Source: JAEMQF01 sp963850525 (lineage in GTDB: Bacteria; Pseudomonadota; Gammaproteobacteria; Burkholderiales; Burkholderiaceae_C). From it: DNA of 64,000 nucleotides. A program made the translations under genes and the position numbers. The notes below the pieces were generated by a model that saw only the letters and a program-made list of their open reading frames with translations, did not search any database and had not been told where the DNA came from. Shown piece after piece: positions 21,599 through 30,443 of this stretch. Numbering within the stretch: position 1 is the stretch's first letter; each line of letters starts with the position of its first letter. The stretch is taken from NCBI GenBank assembly GCA_963850525.1, contig CAWKLQ010000001.1, forward strand, positions 248,001-312,000. Direction: 5' to 3'.

Positions 21599-24304
21599 AT
21601 GCGCCGCGTGAGACGCCGCGGCGTCGCGCGAATCGATCGATACTGCGCCGATGCCGGAGACCCGTCCGCCGAACCCGCACGCCGCGTTGTCGTCGGCCCG
21701 CGCATCGTGGGCGTGGGCGCCTCGGCCGGCGGGCTCGAGGCACTGCAGAAGTTCTTCGCGAATGTGCCCCGGCAGAGCGGGCTGGCCTATGTTGTCGTTC
21801 AGCATCTGGACCCGTCTCAACCCGCGTTGCTGTCGCAACTGCTCCAGCGCGTCACGCCCATGCCGGTGCAGGAGGCGCGCGAAGGCGTATTCATTGAAGC
21901 CGATCAGGTTTACGTGATCCCGCCGAACCGTGCGCTCACGGTCGCTGCCGGGCAGCTTCACCTGGCGCCACCGATCGAGCGGCGCGGCATGCGGATGCCG
22001 ATCGATGCGTTGTTCGAGTCGCTCGCGCTGGATCAGGGCGCGGCTGCCGTGGTCGTGGTGTTGTCGGGCATGGGCGCCGACGGGACGCTCGGCTCGCAGG
22101 CGGTGCGGGCGCGCGGCGGGCTGACATTGGCCCAGTCGCCCAGCAACGCCCAGTTCGACGCGATGCCGCGCAGCGCGATTGCGGCGAACTGCGTGGACAT
22201 CGTCGCCGACGTGAGCGACATGCCGGCGCGCATTCTCGCGACGCGCGCCTCGCGCTCCGAAGGGGGGGCGGCGGACGCGCCCGCGCCGCGTGGGGCCGCC
22301 AGCCCGCCAGACGCCGCTGCGGCATCCAACGCGCCGGTCGCGCTGGAGGACTCGCTCGACGAATCGGCGCACGCCGGTTTGGCCGGCATCTTGCAGTTGC
22401 TGCTGGAGCAGACGCGGCAAGACTTCTCGCAATACAAACGCAGCACCTTGCTGCGCCGCATCGAACGCCGCCTGCGCGCCCATGGGCTGGAGACGACGCC
22501 CGCCTACCTGCAATTCCTGCGCGCCAATCCGCAGGAGCTCAAGCTGCTGGGCAAGGAGCTGCTGATCGGCGTGACGAGCTTTTTCCGCGACCGTGCCGAA
22601 TGGCAAACCTTGGCAGAACGCGGGCTGCCGCAGCTGGTTGCCCGGTGCCTGGAAAGGGCGGCGCTGGCGCCGCCGGAGAGCGGCAGCGTGCTGCGCGCGT
22701 GGGTCGTGGGGTGTTCGACCGGCGAAGAGGCGTACACGCTGGCGATGTTGCTGCGCGAGGCGCTCGACGCGTCGGCGTCGCAGCAGGCGTGGACGATTCG
22801 CATCTTCGCCACCGACCTGAGCGCCGACGCGATCGACACCGCCCGGCGCGGCAGTTACGCGCGGGGCATCGAGGCCGACGTTTCGGCGCAGCGCCTGGAG
22901 CGCTTCTTCACGCCGCAGAACGGGAGTTACCGGGTTGCCAAGAACATCCGTGAATCGGTGGTGTTCGCGCAGCACGACGTGAACGCCGACGCCCCATTCA
23001 CCAAGCTCGACATCCTGTGTTGCCGCAACCTGCTCATCTATTTGACGGCGCCGTTGCAGGCGCGCCTGATGCGCATGTTTCACTACAGCCTGACCGCCGC
23101 GGGCCTGCTGATGCTCGGAACCTCAGAAAGTGTCGGGCGCAACGCCGACCTGTTCGAGCCTCTGGATCGGCAGTTTCGAATCTTCCAGCGTCGGGATCGT
23201 CCCAGCGTTCCCGGCGAGGCCTACATTCCGACGCGCCGCACCACCCGACCCCCTGCCCACCCCAAGGAGCCCGCCGTGGCCGAGCCTGAAGTCGCCAACC
23301 CCAACTTGCAGAGCCACGCCGACCGGCTGCTTCTCGAAGAGTTTTCGCCGCCCGCGGTGCTGGTGAACCCGGCGGGCGACATTCTCTACATCCATGGTCG
23401 AACCGGGAAGTACCTCGAGCCCGCTGCGGGCAAGGCGAACTGGAACATTCATGCGATGGCGCGCGAGGGCCTGCGCGGCGCCTTGGCCGGGGCGCTGCGC
23501 GAGGCCAGCGCAAGCCGGGCGACGGTGCACCTGACGCGCCTCGTGCTGGCCGATACCCAGCCCGAGCTGCTGCTGGATTTGACGGTGCGTGAAGTGCACG
23601 AGCCCGGCGCCCTGGCCGGCACCCTGTTGATCGTGTTTCACGACCGGCCGCTCGAAGCGCCTGCGCCGCCAGGGCGCGGCAAGAGCCGGGCCTTGCGCAC
23701 CGAGCTGCAAGTCGAACTCGAGCGCGCCCGCCAGGAGATGCAGGTGCTGCGCGAGGAAATGAAGGCCTCGCACGAGGAGCTTCAGGCGTCCAACGAAGAG
23801 CTGCAATCGACCAACGAAGAACTGCAATCGACGAACGAGGAGTTGACGAGTTCCAAGGAGGAGATGCAGTCGATGAACGAGGAGTTGCTCGCCGTCAACG
23901 CCGAGCTGAAGACCAAGCTCGAGGATTTGGCGCTGGCACAGAGCGACATGAAGAACTTGCTCGACAGCACGCAGATTGCGACGCTGTTCCTCGACAACCA
24001 GTTCAACGTGCGGCGCTTCACCGCCCAGGCGCGCAGCATCGTGAACTTGCGCGACACCGACATCGGCCGGCCGCTCAGCGACCTGACGACGAGCCTGGAC
24101 TATCCCGATCTGCAGGCCGACGCGCGCGAGACGCTGCGCACGCTGGCGACGTGCGAAAAGCAGATCGCGTCGCACGACGGGCGCTGGTTCAGCGTGCGCA
24201 TCATGCCGTACCGCAGCCTGGACGACGTGATTCGCGGCGTGGTGATCACGCTCGTCGACATCACGACGGCCAAGCAGTTGGAGGCGAAGTTGCGCGCGGC
24301 GTGA
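21599..24304 (+). CDS. CheB-CheR-PAS fusion chemotaxis-type methylesterase/methyltransferase
   Basis: This 901-residue protein starts with a CheB methylesterase domain (about 35-200: VGVGASAGGLEAL with the catalytic serine, QHLDPSQ, SGMGADGTLG). Next is a CheR methyltransferase (about 255-510: TSFFRDRAEW, WVVGCSTGEEAYTLAM, LCCRNLLIYL with the SAM-binding residues). A PAS-like region, a long coiled coil (about 700-790, ELQSTNEE heptads) and a C-terminal PAS domain (about 795-895) follow. Many relatives continue into a histidine kinase; this one ends after PAS with TTAKQLEAKLRAA, so it must signal through a partner. No chemoreceptor or che genes are adjacent. The start at 21599 is the longest ATG; the first residues are poorly conserved and could be shorter. 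Confidence 0.9.
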   Translation: MRRVRRRGVARIDRYCADAGDPSAEPARRVVVGPRIVGVGASAGGLEALQKFFANVPRQSGLAYVVVQHLDPSQPALLSQLLQRVTPMPVQEAREGVFIEADQVYVIPPNRALTVAAGQLHLAPPIERRGMRMPIDALFESLALDQGAAAVVVVLSGMGADGTLGSQAVRARGGLTLAQSPSNAQFDAMPRSAIAANCVDIVADVSDMPARILATRASRSEGGAADAPAPRGAASPPDAAAASNAPVALEDSLDESAHAGLAGILQLLLEQTRQDFSQYKRSTLLRRIERRLRAHGLETTPAYLQFLRANPQELKLLGKELLIGVTSFFRDRAEWQTLAERGLPQLVARCLERAALAPPESGSVLRAWVVGCSTGEEAYTLAMLLREALDASASQQAWTIRIFATDLSADAIDTARRGSYARGIEADVSAQRLERFFTPQNGSYRVAKNIRESVVFAQHDVNADAPFTKLDILCCRNLLIYLTAPLQARLMRMFHYSLTAAGLLMLGTSESVGRNADLFEPLDRQFRIFQRRDRPSVPGEAYIPTRRTTRPPAHPKEPAVAEPEVANPNLQSHADRLLLEEFSPPAVLVNPAGDILYIHGRTGKYLEPAAGKANWNIHAMAREGLRGALAGALREASASRATVHLTRLVLADTQPELLLDLTVREVHEPGALAGTLLIVFHDRPLEAPAPPGRGKSRALRTELQVELERARQEMQVLREEMKASHEELQASNEELQSTNEELQSTNEELTSSKEEMQSMNEELLAVNAELKTKLEDLALAQSDMKNLLDSTQIATLFLDNQFNVRRFTAQARSIVNLRDTDIGRPLSDLTTSLDYPDLQADARETLRTLATCEKQIASHDGRWFSVRIMPYRSLDDVIRGVVITLVDITTAKQLEAKLRAA
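23770..23905 (+). repeat. 21-bp coding repeat (heptad coiled coil)
   Basis: About six near-copies of a 21-bp unit like GAAGAGCTGCAATCGACCAA encode the seven-residue pattern (N/S)EELQST. They form the signalling coiled coil between the CheR-linked and C-terminal PAS regions. The unit number could vary by slippage. Confidence 0.6.
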
Positions 24305-24310
24305 GGAGCC

Positions 24311-24331
24311 GGCCGCCGCGAGGCGGCGGCC
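24311..24331. terminator. Bidirectional hairpin between convergent genes
   Basis: A perfect 9-bp stem GGCCGCCGC / GCGGCGGCC with loop GAG sits 6 bp after the CheB-CheR stop and 9 bp after the VOC gene stop on the other strand. There is no T-tract, so factor-independent termination is uncertain. Confidence 0.5.
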
Positions 24332-24339
24332 TGGGGGCA

Positions 24340-25104
24340 TCAAGCGCCGGCGGCGCCTCGAATGATCGCCAGCGCAGCGCCCAGCGGATCGATCAGCACG
24401 GCAAAGCGACCGACGTTGGGAATGTCGGTGGGCGGCACGACCTGGCTCAACGCCCCGAGCTGCGTCGCCTTCGCCGCACTCGCGTCGCAGTCGGCGACGT
24501 GCACATAGGGCAGCCACATCGGCGGCGTCTTGGCGTCGGTGCTCTGCATCAGGCCGGCGCGCATCTTGCCGTCCGCGCTCTTGAGCAGGTAGTAGCTGCC
24601 CTGCGGCCCCATGTCCATCGTGTCGTGCGTGTAGCCGAAGACTTTTTCGTAGAAGGCGAGCGCGGTCTTGGCGTCGGGCGTCCACAGCTCGTTCCAGAAC
24701 CAGTCGCCCAGGGGCGTCTTCTCGACGTCGGCACGGTCGCCCTGCGCGCTCTTCCAGAGTGACACGGCAGCGCCTGTGGGGTCGGCGATCGCTGCGCCGC
24801 GGCCTACCGCAGCGAAGTCGGTCGGCGCCAGCAAGGCCTTCGCGCCGGCCTTCGTCGCGGCGGCGAAACTCTTGTCGACGTCGGCCACCGACAGGTACGA
24901 CGACCAATGGCTGGGCATGCCGGGAGGCGCGCTGCGAAAGCCGCCGATGCCCTGACTGCCGTTCATGATCATGTGGTAGGTCTGATCGCCCATGGGCATG
25001 GCTTCGATGTGCCAGTTCAGCAGCGGCTGATAGAAGGCGCGCGCTTTGCCGATGTCGTTCGAGACGTGTTCGAACCAGACGAATTTTCCGGGCAAGTGGT
25101 TCAT
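24340..25104 (-). CDS. Two-domain VOC (glyoxalase-fold) protein
   Basis: This 254-residue protein has two vicinal-oxygen-chelate modules. The first begins GKFVWFEHVSNDIGKARAFY, the second GDWFWNELWTPDAKTALAFY. This matches the hydroxylase/CFP-30-like family, whose biochemical role is mostly unknown. Candidate metal positions are the histidine in FEHVS and glutamates in ELWT and near the module ends; not all canonical ligands are evident. The gene precedes the SRPBCC-GST gene by 21 bp in the opposite transcriptional order (it is downstream of it), so ArsR, SRPBCC-GST and VOC form one minus-strand operon. Confidence 0.88.
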   Translation of the reverse strand: MNHLPGKFVWFEHVSNDIGKARAFYQPLLNWHIEAMPMGDQTYHMIMNGSQGIGGFRSAPPGMPSHWSSYLSVADVDKSFAAATKAGAKALLAPTDFAAVGRGAAIADPTGAAVSLWKSAQGDRADVEKTPLGDWFWNELWTPDAKTALAFYEKVFGYTHDTMDMGPQGSYYLLKSADGKMRAGLMQSTDAKTPPMWLPYVHVADCDASAAKATQLGALSQVVPPTDIPNVGRFAVLIDPLGAALAIIRGAAGA

Positions 25105-25125
25105 GGGAGTGGCTCCTGTGGAGTG

Positions 25126-26208
25126 TCAGCCGTGTTGCGGCTGGGTGGTGGTGAAGCTCGCGCGCTGGCTCATCACGCCTTGCGCGCGCCGGACGTGCGG
25201 CGTGTCAGAGAGCAGGTTCGCGCCTTCGGGGAAGGCCGCTACATACGCGAGGATGGGCGCGAGGAACAGGTCGGCGTACGACAAGGTGCTGCCGGCGAGG
25301 AAGTCGCCACTGCTCGCATACGCGCGCTCCAACGCGGCGAGTTGCGGCGCCATATCCTTCACTGCGGCGTCGATCACGCCGCGGTCGGGTTTACCGCCTT
25401 CGCCCTTGGGAAAGATGTACGGCAGCACGTAGCCCTTGATCATCGTGGGGTACAGGTAGGAGTTGACGGCGCTGACCCATTGTTCGCAACGCGTGCGCTC
25501 GGCGAGCATTGCCGGGTTCAGCGACGGGCCGTCGAAGGCCTCGTCGATGTAGCGCAGGATGGCGCTCGTCTCCCACAATTCGATCGGGCCGTCGCGCAGC
25601 GCGGGGATTCGGTTGAATGGGTGGATCGCCAGAATCTCCGGCGAACCGGGCAGGGCCGTCTGCAGCGTGTATCCGACGCCTTTTTCCGCCAGGCCCAGAC
25701 GCACCGTGCGCGTGTAAGTGCTGCGCGCATCGCCCAGCAGCGTGAGGGTGGCGGCGCTGCCGCGTGCATCGAGCAAGTCGTTGAGGCGGTTGAACGTCGA
25801 GGTCCAGCCGGCGTTGTGGCCGTCGCGTGCTGCCGTGGCGGGAAAGCCGCTGTGTTTCATGCGCAACTCGGTGCCGCCGTCCTTCGCGTGGAATTCGACT
25901 TCGATCAAGGTCTCGAAGCCTGCCATCGGGCTGTCGCCCTCCCACTGCCACGTGTAGGCGAGCTGCTGCGGCCGTTGAATGCTGCGGTAGGTGCCGCCCA
26001 CACAGTGGCTCGTGCCTTCGCGCGAGCGCATCTCGATGCGGTAGCGGCCGCCCTCGCGCGCGTCGACGCTGCACGCGGCGACGGTCATGCCGCGCGGGGC
26101 GTGCCAGGCGCGAAGCGTCGTTTCGGTGACGAAGGCGTCAAACACCTTTTCGCGCGGCGCGCGGATGAAACGCGATAGCTGCAGGTGGAACATTTCAGGT
26201 GCGTTCAT
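25126..26208 (-). CDS. SRPBCC (AHSA1-like) / glutathione S-transferase fusion protein
   Basis: This 360-residue protein joins two folds. Residues about 1-145 are an AHSA1-type START/SRPBCC domain (FIRAPREKVFDAFV, then WHAPRGM and GGRYRIEM, typical of ArsR-linked members). Residues about 155-355 are a GST: the thioredoxin-like half has LTLLGDARSTYTRTVRLGLA, the conserved cis-proline in NRIPAL, and ELWETSAILRYID, followed by an all-helical C-terminal half. The ATG at 26208 overlaps the ArsR stop (ATGA) and has AAGGAAA upstream. It may act in binding or conjugating a hydrophobic toxicant; the substrate is unknown. No frameshift joins the halves; the fusion is continuous. Confidence 0.88.
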   Translation of the reverse strand: MNAPEMFHLQLSRFIRAPREKVFDAFVTETTLRAWHAPRGMTVAACSVDAREGGRYRIEMRSREGTSHCVGGTYRSIQRPQQLAYTWQWEGDSPMAGFETLIEVEFHAKDGGTELRMKHSGFPATAARDGHNAGWTSTFNRLNDLLDARGSAATLTLLGDARSTYTRTVRLGLAEKGVGYTLQTALPGSPEILAIHPFNRIPALRDGPIELWETSAILRYIDEAFDGPSLNPAMLAERTRCEQWVSAVNSYLYPTMIKGYVLPYIFPKGEGGKPDRGVIDAAVKDMAPQLAALERAYASSGDFLAGSTLSYADLFLAPILAYVAAFPEGANLLSDTPHVRRAQGVMSQRASFTTTQPQHG

Positions 26209-26603
26209 GACGATTTCCTTTTGCTGCGACGGGGTTGAGAAGGCGTGGCGGCTTTTTTCGGCGTCACGCTGGGGGGTGGTTTCGGGCGCGGTTCGGGCTG
26301 CTCGAGCAAGTCGACGAGGCGGTCCAGGCTTTCTTCCCAGTACTGCCGGTAGCGCGCCAACCAGTCGTGCGCGGCGCGCAGCCCCGGGCCGCGCAGCCGG
26401 CAGACGCGCCATTGCGCGTTCACGACGCGCTCGATGAGACCGGCGCGCTCGAGCACGCGCAAGTGGCGCGATACCGCGGGGCCGGAAATCTGGAACGGGC
26501 GGCCCAGTTCGCCGACGTGCACTTCACCGTCGACGAGCCGCGCCAGGATGGCTCGCCGCGTCGGGTCGGCCAGGGCGGCGAAGGTCAGGTTCAGCGACTC
26601 CAT
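26205..26603 (-). CDS. ArsR-family transcriptional regulator
   Basis: The 132-residue protein has a winged-helix domain: LTFAALADPTRRAILARL, then VHVGELGRPFQISGPAVSRH (recognition helix) and LRVLERAGLIERV. A lysine/proline-rich tail follows. It belongs to the ArsR group usually paired with SRPBCC genes and lacks obvious metal-binding cysteine pairs (no CxC motif). It overlaps the next gene by 4 bp. A perfect palindrome 8 bp upstream of its ATG (26611-26630) is its likely operator, implying autorepression of the whole three-gene operon. Confidence 0.93.
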   Translation of the reverse strand: MESLNLTFAALADPTRRAILARLVDGEVHVGELGRPFQISGPAVSRHLRVLERAGLIERVVNAQWRVCRLRGPGLRAAHDWLARYRQYWEESLDRLVDLLEQPEPRPKPPPSVTPKKAATPSQPRRSKRKSS

Positions 26604-26610
26604 GGTCTGT

Positions 26611-26630
26611 ATTTAACGCATTCGTTAAAT
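26611..26630. promoter_or_regulatory. Perfect palindromic operator upstream of arsR-type gene
   Basis: ATTTAACGCATTCGTTAAAT is a perfect 8-bp inverted repeat with a 4-bp centre in an AT-rich patch. It lies 8 bp before the regulator's ATG, where a promoter would be. The base composition contrasts with the GC-rich surroundings. Confidence 0.7.
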
Positions 26631-26744
26631 AAAAGTCAACCCGATCGCGCAGAAGTTGGAATTGCCGGCATCGGCGGTGCCTTTTCCGGGTTCCGGCGTT
26701 TGACGCGACGCTCACAATCTTTGCGATCACTCCGAGGGCGTTCA

Positions 26745-27860
26745 ATGGCGCAAATCAACAATCGGGTTCAAGGCCGAGGCCTGCGTGGCAACGCGTGGGC
26801 CGGGCGCAGCTTCGGCGTGGCAGCGGCCATCGTCGCCTGCGTGGTGCACTGGGCGCCTTGCGCTGCCCAGGCGCCCGCCACGGCGGCGCAGCACTTGCGC
26901 ATCGTCGGCGGGCTGGGTGCGCTGAACCAGTACACGCGCCATGAAGAGCCTTTCTGGACGCGCGAACTGGCGCGGCTGAGCGGCGGGCGCGCGAGCGCCG
27001 AAATCGTCCCGTTCGACCGGGCGGGAATTCGCGGCCAGGAGATGCTGCGCCTCGTGCAACTCGGCGCCGTGCCGTTTGGGACCTCGTTGCTCAACCTGAG
27101 CGCGGCACACGACGCTGAATTCGGTGCGCTCGATCTGGCCGGGCTGAACCCGGATGTGCCGACCTTGCGGCGCAGTGCCGGCGCCTTCCGCGGCCACCTG
27201 GAGAAGGTGCTGCGCGAGCGCTATGGCAGCGAACTCCTGGCGCTCTACGCCTACCCGGCGCAAGTCACGTTCTGCGCCAAGCCCCTGGCGGGCTTGGCCG
27301 ATCTGGCGGGGCGGCGCATCCGCGTGTCCAGCGCCACGCAGTCGGATTGGGTCGTTTCGCTCGGTGCGATACCGGTGCAGACGCCGCTGGCCGAAATCGT
27401 CGCGAACGTGCGCAACGGCAACATCGATTGCGCGATCACCGGCACCATGTCGGGCAACACGATAGGCCTGCACGAGGTCACGAGCCACATTCAGACGACG
27501 CCGGTGAACTGGGGGCTGGCGGCCTTTGTCGCCAACGGCGCAGCGTGGAGCGCTTTGCCCAAAGACATTCAGGAACTGCTGCGCCGCGAATTGCCCAAGC
27601 TGGAGCAGGCCATCTGGACTGAGGCGACGAACGAGACGAGCGAAGGCATCGCCTGCAACATTGGCGCGGCGGCGTGCGCCAGCGGCCGCAAGGGCCGCAT
27701 GACCGAAGTGCGCGAGAGCGCGGCGGACGCGAATCGACGCCGTGACACTCTCGTGAAAAGCGTGCTGCCGGGTTGGCTCAAGCGCTGCGGCCCGCAATGC
27801 GCCCCGGTCTGGACCCAGACCCTGGGGCCGAGCAGCGGCATCGGATTGCCCGGACCCTGA
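26745..27860 (+). CDS. TRAP-type (DctP-like) periplasmic substrate-binding protein
   Basis: The 371-residue protein has a long signal peptide (hydrophobic core FGVAAAIVACVVHWAPC, cleavage near residue 43). The DctP fold follows, with HEEPFWTRELARLSGGRASA, QEMLRLVQLGAVPFG and ADLAGRRIRVSSATQSDWV; the arginine of RRIRV is the usual carboxylate contact. No TRAP permease genes (dctQ/M) are present. Its stop codon overlaps the start of a membrane hybrid kinase by one base (TGATG), so it probably serves as that kinase's ligand-sensing subunit rather than a transporter part. The ATG at 26745 is chosen over the long upstream frame because it gives the signal peptide. Confidence 0.85.
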   Translation: MAQINNRVQGRGLRGNAWAGRSFGVAAAIVACVVHWAPCAAQAPATAAQHLRIVGGLGALNQYTRHEEPFWTRELARLSGGRASAEIVPFDRAGIRGQEMLRLVQLGAVPFGTSLLNLSAAHDAEFGALDLAGLNPDVPTLRRSAGAFRGHLEKVLRERYGSELLALYAYPAQVTFCAKPLAGLADLAGRRIRVSSATQSDWVVSLGAIPVQTPLAEIVANVRNGNIDCAITGTMSGNTIGLHEVTSHIQTTPVNWGLAAFVANGAAWSALPKDIQELLRRELPKLEQAIWTEATNETSEGIACNIGAAACASGRKGRMTEVRESAADANRRRDTLVKSVLPGWLKRCGPQCAPVWTQTLGPSSGIGLPGP

Positions 27861-30397
27861 TGCCTGGCGTGGGCCCCGTGACCGGCAGCCTGCCGCCCCC
27901 GCCGGGTTTGCAGACCCGATGGCGTTTGATTCTCGCCATCTGGGGCACGGTGACCGCGTTCGTGCTCGCCGCGGCCGGCGGCGCCTTTTGGCTGACGCAA
28001 CGCGCCGAGCGCGACGCGATCGTCGAGACGCAGGAACGCGTCGTCAGATTCGTCAGCGGCGCCGAGGCGGCGCTGAATCGCACCTTGATCGGGATCGATC
28101 TGTTGCTCGCCGACATGGGCGGCCTGCTCGCGCCCGCGAACCTGCCCGACGGCACGCTCGACCGCGCCACGGCGGAGCGGCTGCTGCGCGGCGTCATCAA
28201 GCGCAACCTGGAATTTCGCGACCTGGTCGTCGTCGACGCCGACGACCGGGTGCTCGCGGCAGCGGGCGAGCAGACTGAGCGGCTGGGGGTGCCACTGCCC
28301 GCGCTGTTTGCGTACAGCACGCTGACGCAGCCCGCGCCGGCGCTGGCCATCAGCGCGCCGCTGATCAACTTCGCCACGTCCGAACGTGGGCTCTACTTTG
28401 CCCGCCCGCTGCAACTCGCGCCGCGGCAGCGCGTGCTCGTGGTGGCCGAAGTGCCGCTCTCGATCATCGCGACAATCCTGGCGCAGTCGGTGCAGATTCC
28501 GGGGCTGGTGGTGACCTTGGAGCGCGACGACGGGCAGTTGCTCGCCAGCGTGCCGCCGAACGACGCGCGGCTGGGTCAGTTGCTGGCCGCGCCCCTGCCT
28601 CCTGAAGCTCTGCGCGGAGCTCCCGTGCGCGCCGCGGCGCGGCTCGATGGTGTGCCCTCAATTCTTGCGGCGCGTCCGTCGCTTTACCGCACGGTGCGAA
28701 TTTCCGCCGGGATTTCGATGAATGCGGCGCTCGCCGACTGGCGCAATGACCGCAACCTGATCCTTGGCGCGGCCGCCGCATTCATCGTCATGCTTCTTGC
28801 TGCCGGCTGCGCCGCCCACTGGCAATTGGGCAGGCTCGCGCAAGCGCGGCTCGAGATCGCAAGAGCCAAAGGCATCATGGACCGCGCGCTCGCGTCGATG
28901 GCCGACGGCTTCCTGCTCTGCGACGCGCAGGACTGCGTGGTCGCGTGGAACGCGCGCTATCTTGAGATGTTCCCTTGGCTGCGTCCGGTGATAGGCGTCG
29001 GCGTGAGCTTCGAGCGCTTCGTCGACGTCGCCGCGCCGGCGATCGTGCCCGACGACCTTGTCAAGCGCCAGGCCTGGCGCGAGCGGCGGCTCGAGATACA
29101 TCGCAGCGGCGACGGCATGTTCGAACAGGAGCTCAGCGACGGCAGCGTCATCCACACCGTCGAGCGCCGCACACCCGACGGCGGCGTGGTCAGTGTGATG
29201 CGCGACATCACGAAGGCCGAACGCGAACTGGCGCGCGCCAAGACCGCCGCCGAAGCGTCGAACCACGCCAAATCGCAATTCCTCGCGGCGATGAGCCACG
29301 AAATCCGCACGCCGCTGAACGGCGTGCTGGGAATGAACAGCCTGCTGCTCAAGACCGAGCTGACCGACGAGCAGCGAAGCTACGCGCGCACGATTCGCAG
29401 CTCGGGCAAAGCGCTGCTGACGCTGATCAACGACATCCTTGACTTGTCCAAAGTCGAGGCCGGCAAGCTCGAGCTGGTGACGGGCGAATTCGATCCGCGC
29501 CGGCTCGTGGAAGAGGTCGCGGCGTCGGTGGCCACACGCGCCCAGGAAAAACGCCTCAGCTTCAACGTGCAGTTCCAGAGCGGGCTGCCCGCGGTGCTGC
29601 AGGGAGACGAAGGGCGCCTGCGCCAGGTGCTTTTCAATCTGATCGGCAATGCCGTCAAGTTCACCGAGCGCGGGTCCGTGAGCGTCGACGTCGCGCATCG
29701 GATGCTGGAAAACGGCTCCGTGGAACTCGACGTGGCGGTGCGCGACACGGGAATCGGCATCGCGGCGGACGTCTTGCCCACGCTGTTCCAGCGCTTCATC
29801 CAGGCCGACAGCGGCATCGCGCGACGCTATGGCGGCAGCGGCCTGGGCCTGGCGATCAGCCGTGGCCTGGTCGACCTGATGGGCGGGCGCATCGATGTCG
29901 AGACGGAAGTGGGCCGGGGCAGCACGTTCCGCGTCACCGTGGCGTTGCGCCGCGGCCACTCGGCGCGCCTCGTCGTTGCCGACACCCAGTTCGACACGGG
30001 AGGCGACATGGTCGGTGGCCTGCGCATCCTGGTCGCCGAAGACAACGAAGTGAACCAGCTCGTCATCCGCGCGATGCTCGAGCAACAGGGTCACCACTGC
30101 GAAGTCGCGTGCGACGGCATCGAAGCGGTGGCGATGGTGCAAGCCAATTCCTACGACCTCGTGCTCATGGACATCCAGATGCCCAACCTGGACGGCATGG
30201 CCGCGGCGCGCCGAATTCGCGCGCTGAACGACAGCGTCGCCCACATCCCAATCGTGGCGCTGACCGCCAACGCGATGGTCGAGGACCGGAAGGCCTACAT
30301 CGAGGCCGGCATGGACGACCATGTGTCCAAGCCGGTCGAGGCGAAAGCACTCGCCCAGGCGATGGCCCGCGCCATGGCCCTTCAGCGCCAGAGCTGA
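27860..30397 (+). CDS. Membrane hybrid histidine kinase coupled to TRAP-type binding protein
   Basis: The 845-residue kinase has TM1 (about 23-45, LILAIWGTVTAFVLAAAGGA), a periplasmic sensor region of about 235 residues and TM2 (about 284-306). A PAS-like domain (about 320-440) follows, then HisKA with His480 in MSHEIRTPLN, HATPase (LFNLIGNAVKFT, DTGIGI, GGSGLGLAI) and one receiver. The receiver has acceptor D771 in LVLMDIQMPNLDG and an SKP motif. It lacks Hpt. The start codon shares one base with the stop of the periplasmic binding protein, a strong sign of co-function. It ends 42 bp from convergent dapD, with a hairpin between. Confidence 0.93.
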   Translation: MPGVGPVTGSLPPPPGLQTRWRLILAIWGTVTAFVLAAAGGAFWLTQRAERDAIVETQERVVRFVSGAEAALNRTLIGIDLLLADMGGLLAPANLPDGTLDRATAERLLRGVIKRNLEFRDLVVVDADDRVLAAAGEQTERLGVPLPALFAYSTLTQPAPALAISAPLINFATSERGLYFARPLQLAPRQRVLVVAEVPLSIIATILAQSVQIPGLVVTLERDDGQLLASVPPNDARLGQLLAAPLPPEALRGAPVRAAARLDGVPSILAARPSLYRTVRISAGISMNAALADWRNDRNLILGAAAAFIVMLLAAGCAAHWQLGRLAQARLEIARAKGIMDRALASMADGFLLCDAQDCVVAWNARYLEMFPWLRPVIGVGVSFERFVDVAAPAIVPDDLVKRQAWRERRLEIHRSGDGMFEQELSDGSVIHTVERRTPDGGVVSVMRDITKAERELARAKTAAEASNHAKSQFLAAMSHEIRTPLNGVLGMNSLLLKTELTDEQRSYARTIRSSGKALLTLINDILDLSKVEAGKLELVTGEFDPRRLVEEVAASVATRAQEKRLSFNVQFQSGLPAVLQGDEGRLRQVLFNLIGNAVKFTERGSVSVDVAHRMLENGSVELDVAVRDTGIGIAADVLPTLFQRFIQADSGIARRYGGSGLGLAISRGLVDLMGGRIDVETEVGRGSTFRVTVALRRGHSARLVVADTQFDTGGDMVGGLRILVAEDNEVNQLVIRAMLEQQGHHCEVACDGIEAVAMVQANSYDLVLMDIQMPNLDGMAAARRIRALNDSVAHIPIVALTANAMVEDRKAYIEAGMDDHVSKPVEAKALAQAMARAMALQRQS

Positions 30398-30411
30398 CGC
30401 CTGCTGCCGGA

Positions 30412-30443
30412 CTGAGCAGCCCGGCAAGGCCGGATCGACTCAG
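30412..30443. terminator. Hairpin between convergent kinase and dapD
   Basis: CTGAG...CTCAG enclose CCGGCAAGGCCGG; the hairpin overlaps the last codon and stop of dapD. It is a diverged inverse copy of the hairpin at 20260-20287, so a dispersed terminator-like repeat. Confidence 0.45.

Noticed and set aside
26235..26744. Upstream extension of the TRAP-type receptor frame
   Set aside because: It runs antisense through the ArsR gene and would remove the signal peptide from the N-terminus.
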